DNA of 64,000 nt, from the NCBI GenBank assembly GCA_963583905.1, contig OY757311.1, positions 27,407,548 through 27,471,547 on the forward strand, given 5' to 3'. Positions 59,153 through 64,000 of the stretch are shown here, one piece after another (positions within the stretch are counted from its first letter, which is position 1; every line of letters starts with the position of its first letter). Source of the DNA: Stenurella melanura. Taxonomy: Eukaryota > Arthropoda > Insecta > Coleoptera > Cerambycidae. The position numbers and the translations under genes are program-made. Below the pieces are notes generated by a model that saw only the letters and a program-made list of their open reading frames with translations, ran no database searches and was not told where the DNA came from.

Positions 59153-60486
59153 CAGTGATGCAAAATTTCATGAAACTTAAAATTTGCGAAACTTTCAATG
59201 ACATTTTTGTGAAAGTTTCGAAATTCATCTGAAATGTATGAAATTTCTGAAATATGAAATTAAACATTAAGCATCATGAAACTTTCATGAAATTTTAATG
59301 AAACTTTTATTTTATGAAATTTAATTAAATAATTCCCTTATATTATGAAAGTTAAGTGGAATTTCATTGAAATATATCAAGAAATGATGAAATCTAAGTT
59401 CTGTATAACGTTAAGAGATGCAAAATTTCATGAAATTTAAAATTTGTGAAATTTCGATGACATTTTTGTGAAAGTTCCGAAATTCATCTGAAATTTCTAA
59501 AATATAAAATTAAATATTAAGTATCATGAAACTTTCGTGAATTTTAATTGAAACTTTCATTTTATGAAACTTAATTGAATATTTCCCTAATATTATGAAT
59601 GTAAAGGGAAATTTTATTAAAATATTTCATGAAATGATATGAAACTTAAGTTCTGTATAACATTTGTAATTTTTTTAATTTCCGAGTGTTAATACCAAAT
59701 AAATCCCACTTTGGAACTAGAGTCTCATAAATTTTTACTTTTGATTGTTTCTTTTGAATATAAAAAAAACATACTTTGTTTTCTCCTTGATAAGATTAGA
59801 ACTTAAAATTATATTCATGAAAAGTAAAAATAATAATACATTTTTCAAAATACACGAGTAGATAATTTGTCAATATATTTTTAAAATCTCCTGTATCCCT
59901 GTTCTCCATTGCAGAGAATGCTCATTTCAGGAGAAAGGAAAAGAAAACGTAGCAAGATGAAAAGAGATAAAACATTCACATCTTCCAATCCCTGATTCAA
60001 GAATATGGTCCCTGTCCCTGGTAGATTCAGATTAAAAATCCAAACTCTAACACAATACAACCATTACAACGTCATTAATCAATGACCTCAGTGAAATTAT
60101 ATTATTGATATATTTTTTCATTCAAAATAAGTTTTTCTTTTTAATGCAAAAATAATAGAATCTAGGAACCTAGAAAGGAACGAAAGAAATGAAAAGCAGG
60201 ATTCTTGTACCTAAGGAATAGCAAACCTACCGTCTAAAATAAATGTCAAAAACATTGGTTAAAGACAAGTTAAAAAATCGTGCGAAATTTCGTTTGGTGT
60301 AATGTAAATACAGATTTTGCATCTGAAACTTTCATGAAAGTTTAAAAATGTGGTAATTTTCAGATTAATCTGAAACTTTCATAAAATTCAGATATTTCAG
60401 AAATTTATGAGGGTACGTTGAAACTTTCAAAAGTTTCAAATTGAAACTGAAACTTTTAAAATGAAATTTGAAATTTTGCATCACTG
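59153..60486. mobile_element. hAT-type nonautonomous element
   Basis: 1,334 bp with inverted ends CAGTGATGCAAAATTTCA, perfectly matched, and a perfect 8-bp target duplication GGCATGAG (59145-59152 and 60487-60494). An 8-bp duplication and CAG.G ends are diagnostic of hAT. The left 260 bp (59155-59415) is repeated in tandem at 59416-59665, both rich in ATGAAATTTC-type motifs; fragments recur near the right end. No transposase is recognisable. Confidence 0.88.
59155..59665. repeat. Tandem duplication of the hAT subterminal region (about 260-bp unit)
   Basis: GATGCAAAATTTCATGAAA recurs at 59156 and 59417, with GACATTTTTGTGAAAGTT and AAATTCATCTGAAAT in both units. Confidence 0.85.
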
Positions 60487-60681
60487 GGCATGAGTACGAT
60501 TTGGTTCATTTGGTTCAAAGTTGGACTTGTAGAGGAGATGCAGTTATTAGCCTTCTCCGTCACCAGATTTTACACCCATGGACTTGTTTTATGGGAGGTT
60601 AATTAAGGAACTTGGTAGTTGACATCAGAAACAGACACCTCCACGAATAGAAGAGGCAATTGTTTTAATAAACGGCCTAAT

Positions 60682-60724
60682 GACCACATAAACTAGTAAG
60701 ATCTTCTTACTAGTTTATGTGGTC
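60682..60724. repeat. Perfect 20-bp hairpin with 3-nt loop
   Basis: GACCACATAAACTAGTAAGA (60682-60701), loop TCT, exact inverse 60705-60724. It lies directly after the M5 transposase remnant and is AT-rich at the apex. No T-run follows, so a bacterial-type terminator is not implied. Confidence 0.9.
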
Positions 60725-61398
60725 TAGTTGATGAAGGATTATTTAAACACTTTTTTAATTGATTGATTGATTATATTATATTTTCTGTATTTTAATTAGA
60801 AGTAGCCATTAGCATTATACTTCTCGCTAATTTATTGACGTTTTTATAATTGTTTGACATTTTATAGGATACACTTTACAATTTTTTGAAAATAATACAT
60901 TTTCTAGGTATAATTGCTATACTTTCAATTCTAGTAATAGCCCGATGATGCTAGTTTGACTGACGAAACGCCCGTCACTTCACTATGCAGTATTAGATTA
61001 AATAAAATGTTTTTGCCGATTTTAAAAATATTTTAAGATTAAACGGGTTCTCAAATCGTCCCATATGTATGTTTTTTTCATAATTTATTTATTGCTATGG
61101 AATGTTTTAAGCGATTTCCATGAAATCTCTTGCAAACTTTGGAGTATGGCTCGATTATGGACCCATGTTAAAGCTACGTCTAGAACGAGATGAGCAAAAG
61201 TCAGGAAAAATACTTCATTTAAGAATATGGCGAATGCGCTAGGCACAAAATTCAAATTTTGCCAGAACTGCATTAATAGTCCAGTCACTGAAGATAAAAA
61301 AGTGCAAAACCTTGGACTCCGCTTAGAAAAGATCGACGACTGTCATGAAATAAACTGCATTCAATTCATTATAATTGATAGTATTGCAATATTTTTCG
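60725..61398. other. Unassigned spacer with possible PLE 3' end
   Basis: 60948-60978 reads CCCGATGATGCTAG...GACGAAACGCCCGTCAC, resembling the core plus GAAACG..GTC layout of PLE hammerhead-like motifs, but degenerate. ORFs here are unrecognised. Confidence 0.35.
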
Positions 61399-61510
61399 TG
61401 TTATTCGCGATTGAAAATGTTGATTTTTCATCTAAAAAAATGCATGTTTTAGAGTGATTTTTTACGAATAACTCAAAAACTTTACGTTTTATCAAAAAAA
61501 AATAATCAGG
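61399..61510. repeat. Inverted repeat, left arm
   Basis: Matches the inverse of about 63590-63705 (TTCGCGATTGAAAATGTTGA, GAATAACTCAAAAAC-like). Confidence 0.75.
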
Positions 61511-63589
61511 GGCAAAAATGAAGCTTATAAAACAACAGATTGACTGACTGTTTTCCTTTTAATTTCTGTAAACGCAATCCGAGTCATAGCTCGTTGAAGG
61601 TGAATATTTGTTCGCCGAGAACTGAATTCGAACTTTTCAACGTTAAATAACGGAAGAACTACGACTCTTTGGAGAAAAACTTGTCAGTCCTTTTTTGAAG
61701 TATTTGAAAACACGTTTAAATGAGCTTTAGTAAATGCCGTTAGCATAAAAACTTACGGGTTATAATGAAAATAAAATAGTTGTCTCGTTTTTTTCTGAGG
61801 AAGAATCAGCAATGGAACCACCGCAAGAATTGAGATTAAACGTAGTACATTGAAAATTTACTTTATTTAGCTAATAACAATACGTTCAAGTTTGAATGGT
61901 TTAGAATGCCTGAATTTGAAAAAAGTTTGATTCGATTTTGAAACGGTTTTTGAAATTTTTGGAAAAATTTTCTTTTTTTCACAATAACTCAAAAACTAAA
62001 GAAGTAAAAAATGCAATAATACAAAAAGGTTATTTTCTGCAAAAGAATTTGTTTTTTTATTTCACTAAGATGAAAATTAATCACCGTTTAAAGTTCGCAT
62101 TTGGGTGCGAGGACCACCTTTGTAACTATTTCGATACTTATGTGAGATACAATGGTTTACATACATTTCCGACATTTTTCTGAAATTGTTACCAAATATT
62201 CAACTTTTGCATATAGCACAACAATATTACTCAACGGTTTGGTAATTGTTTTTACCATTAAGTACAACTTTTCTTCTAAACAATTGTTCGGAACAATTTC
62301 GAAGCATGCTGCAGCATCTGTTACTTTTGAATCAAATATCTAGGAACATTTAGTTAATCATTTTAGGATTTAAGTTGGCAATAATGACAGAAATGACATA
62401 TGAGTGTCAAGTTCATAATTGGAGGTGACGTGTTTACTTTGTTCTTATTTGTAATAAAACAAAAGTGTGAAAAGCTATCTAGATGTTGAATTGTGTCCAT
62501 CTTTACCCCTCATTCAACAGCATTCCTAACAGTTAAATTATTTATAACAGTGATCTTGTGATTCTCGTGTCACCACTGAAAGTGTTTGAAACTCATTCTT
62601 GTGTCCAGCACAAAATATATTATTAACAGAAACTGGGAACTTTTTTACAAATTATAACAATTTAACAAATTTATAACTCTTATCAATAACGTGGCGAAAG
62701 CAGAAGAGTGTCCTATTTGGATAGAAAATATTGAGGAAGGTAAAAAAGTTGAAATAAAAACATACAAAAGAAATAAACAAAGTCTCTCGAAGTACGCATG
62801 CGCGACGACGGATAATTTATACACATGTTGCTAACATTTCCGAAACAGTTTAGAAACACTGAAGAAATAGTTTCGAAACATGTCCCTTTCTTAAAATATG
62901 ATGTAAATTTCCTAAACACATAGGGAACTGTTTCCGTGGCCATTTTGGTTTTAAAGTGTTGGCTTAATGACGTTTTTAATTCGGCGGCCATAATGGACAA
63001 TTTTCTTTCGAGAGAAAACGTTGTTTATGCAAAAGCTTAAATGCCGATACAAATTATGAAAAATAAACATTATTTGATGTTTGAATAAATTACTAATTAT
63101 TAACATCAAAATAATCATAAAAAATATATATATTTAATTATTTTAATTAAAAATATAAATTATAAATGGTCATATTTGTAAGGCGCATTTAAAATACCGA
63201 AGTATTTTCTCAAAATAATCGATAAAATTCTCGTCGCATAAGTTTATTCTGACCAGATATCCGCTAAAAACTAGACATAAGTTTTCATCCTTTTGACATG
63301 TACCTACAATATTATTTTATACCTGTTTCCATATTGAAACAACACATACCTATTCTTTATTATAAGAGATGGTAAGACTTTTCGAAACTGATTCCATACA
63401 TTCCATTCCCAATATTATTAGTTTTAAAAACATTGATATATTTGCCAAACTATTTAAAAGCTGTGAGTTACAAATTAGAAATATGTTTCTCTTTATTTCC
63501 GAAACTAGCAAAGAAACGCGCATTGCCACCAATTTTGTATATGGAAACAGGCACACAAGCGTTTTCGAAAATGTATCTTAAAATGTTAC
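61511..63589. other. Unassigned interior between inverted repeats
   Basis: No transposase found. At about 62690-62740 VAKAEECPIWIENIEEG precedes GTAAAA, reminiscent of an exon with a splice donor but unsupported. ORFs at 61938-62343 and 63350-63581 are unrecognised. Confidence 0.35.
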
Positions 63590-63710
63590 TTGGGTCATTA
63601 TTGATTTTTTTGATGAAACGTAACGTTTTCGTTTTATTCGTGAAAAATCGCTATGAAACTTGCATTTTTTAGATAAAAAATCAACATTTTCAATCGCGAA
63701 TATCTCGAAA
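63590..63710. repeat. Inverted repeat, right arm
   Basis: Partner of 61399-61510. Contains GAAACGTAACGTTTTCG and ATCAACATTTTCAATCGCGA. The ORFs crossing it are not genes. Confidence 0.75.
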
Positions 63711-64000
63711 ACTATTGATTTATTGAAAAAACTTAGTAGAACATCTTTTGCTTAAAATTCATTCAGCGGTTATTTTTAGGTTACTAATTTTCACCCCCGA
63801 GAAAGAGTGGCATCCACTCCCAGGGTAAAAGCACCCCTTCGAACCGTGTAGACTTTGCAATACTATCAATTTCGAATCGAATGCCGTTCATTTCATGAAA
63901 ATCGATCTTTCCTAACCGGAGACAGAAGTAAAATACTTCAATGACTGCACTTTAAAATTGGTACCTAATGCTGAGTCTGATCCAAGAGTTAAAAATTCAG

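Larger units (their letters stand above)
58990..60681 (+). pseudogene. Mariner-like transposase relic (M5), split by a hAT element
   Basis: Plus strand, decayed: LSAVAYHPFLGPIDDDPSSI and RQVFWYEHGGA (59050-59152) correspond to the region before and at the second catalytic acid (usual form W.QHDGA; the Asp is now Gly). After the hAT insertion: SPSPDFTPMDLFYGRLIKEL (60555-60620), holding the third catalytic Asp (PMD), then QTPPRIEEAI (60625-60660). Several frame breaks. Assignment rests on motif order and spacing and on the hAT target duplication joining the two halves. Confidence 0.6.

Noticed and set aside
62690..62760. Possible host exon ending at a GT splice donor
   Set aside because: Only about 17 codons, no ATG in frame, no acceptor partner and no recognisable protein.
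1..64000. tRNA, rRNA and CRISPR features
   Set aside because: I looked for tRNA A/B boxes, rRNA-like conserved blocks and regularly spaced short repeats. The tandem arrays found are transposon cores or minisatellites.

Overview
The window is intergenic, AT-rich eukaryotic DNA made almost entirely of transposable elements and their debris. I find no convincing host gene, tRNA or rRNA. The mix (Penelope-like, Jockey-superfamily and RTE-like retroelements; mariner-like elements with long inverted repeats; piggyBac; hAT; foldback elements; hairpin/GTCY-microsatellite elements resembling Helentrons) suggests an insect, plausibly a beetle. That identification is inference from element content only.

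Layout. 1-4656: a very young Penelope-like element (PLE) array. Two and a half head-to-tail units with a 2,675-bp period lie on the minus strand, followed by an inverted partial copy. The encoded reverse transcriptase (RT) plus GIY-YIG endonuclease is broken by a slipped T/A tract and a stop codon, and each unit junction carries a hammerhead-ribozyme-like fold. 5149-8180: a mariner-like element (TA target site, about 370-bp inverted repeats) whose dead transposase holds a nested palindromic element. 8763-9704: a TTAA-flanked piggyBac deletion derivative. 10087-14666: three hairpin/microsatellite families (called F3, F1, F2 here). 14667-19740: mostly unassigned, with a PLE RT relic and a foldback. 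19745-25202: F1 and F2 copies around an inverted minisatellite. 25205-26990: a decayed Jockey-superfamily element. 28644-29963: third F2 copy. 30596-34600: F1 debris, a second PLE family, and a self-fused mariner-like transposase. 36300-43592: F1 debris, a GC-rich hairpin element, a foldback, an 80-97-bp GC-rich minisatellite, and a target-site-flanked retroelement 3' end. 44148-46763: an RTE-like RT relic split by 1.8 kb of unassigned DNA. 49068-51332: mariner-like element interrupted by a Jockey-type element. 52262-57060: mariner-like element split by a foldback that is itself split by a Jockey-superfamily RT. 58990-60724: mariner-like relic split by a hAT element with a perfect 8-bp target duplication. 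61399-63710: distant inverted repeats around unassigned DNA.

The genes form no host pathway. What can be read is insertion history: PLE units are nearly identical to each other (recent), whereas most mariner-like and Jockey-like copies carry frameshifts, stops or lost catalytic residues (old). The most interesting items are the ribozyme-like fold in every PLE junction and three families sharing one layout: terminal hairpin, GTCY microsatellite, usually a tandem-repeat core, and a far subterminal repeat matching one hairpin arm.
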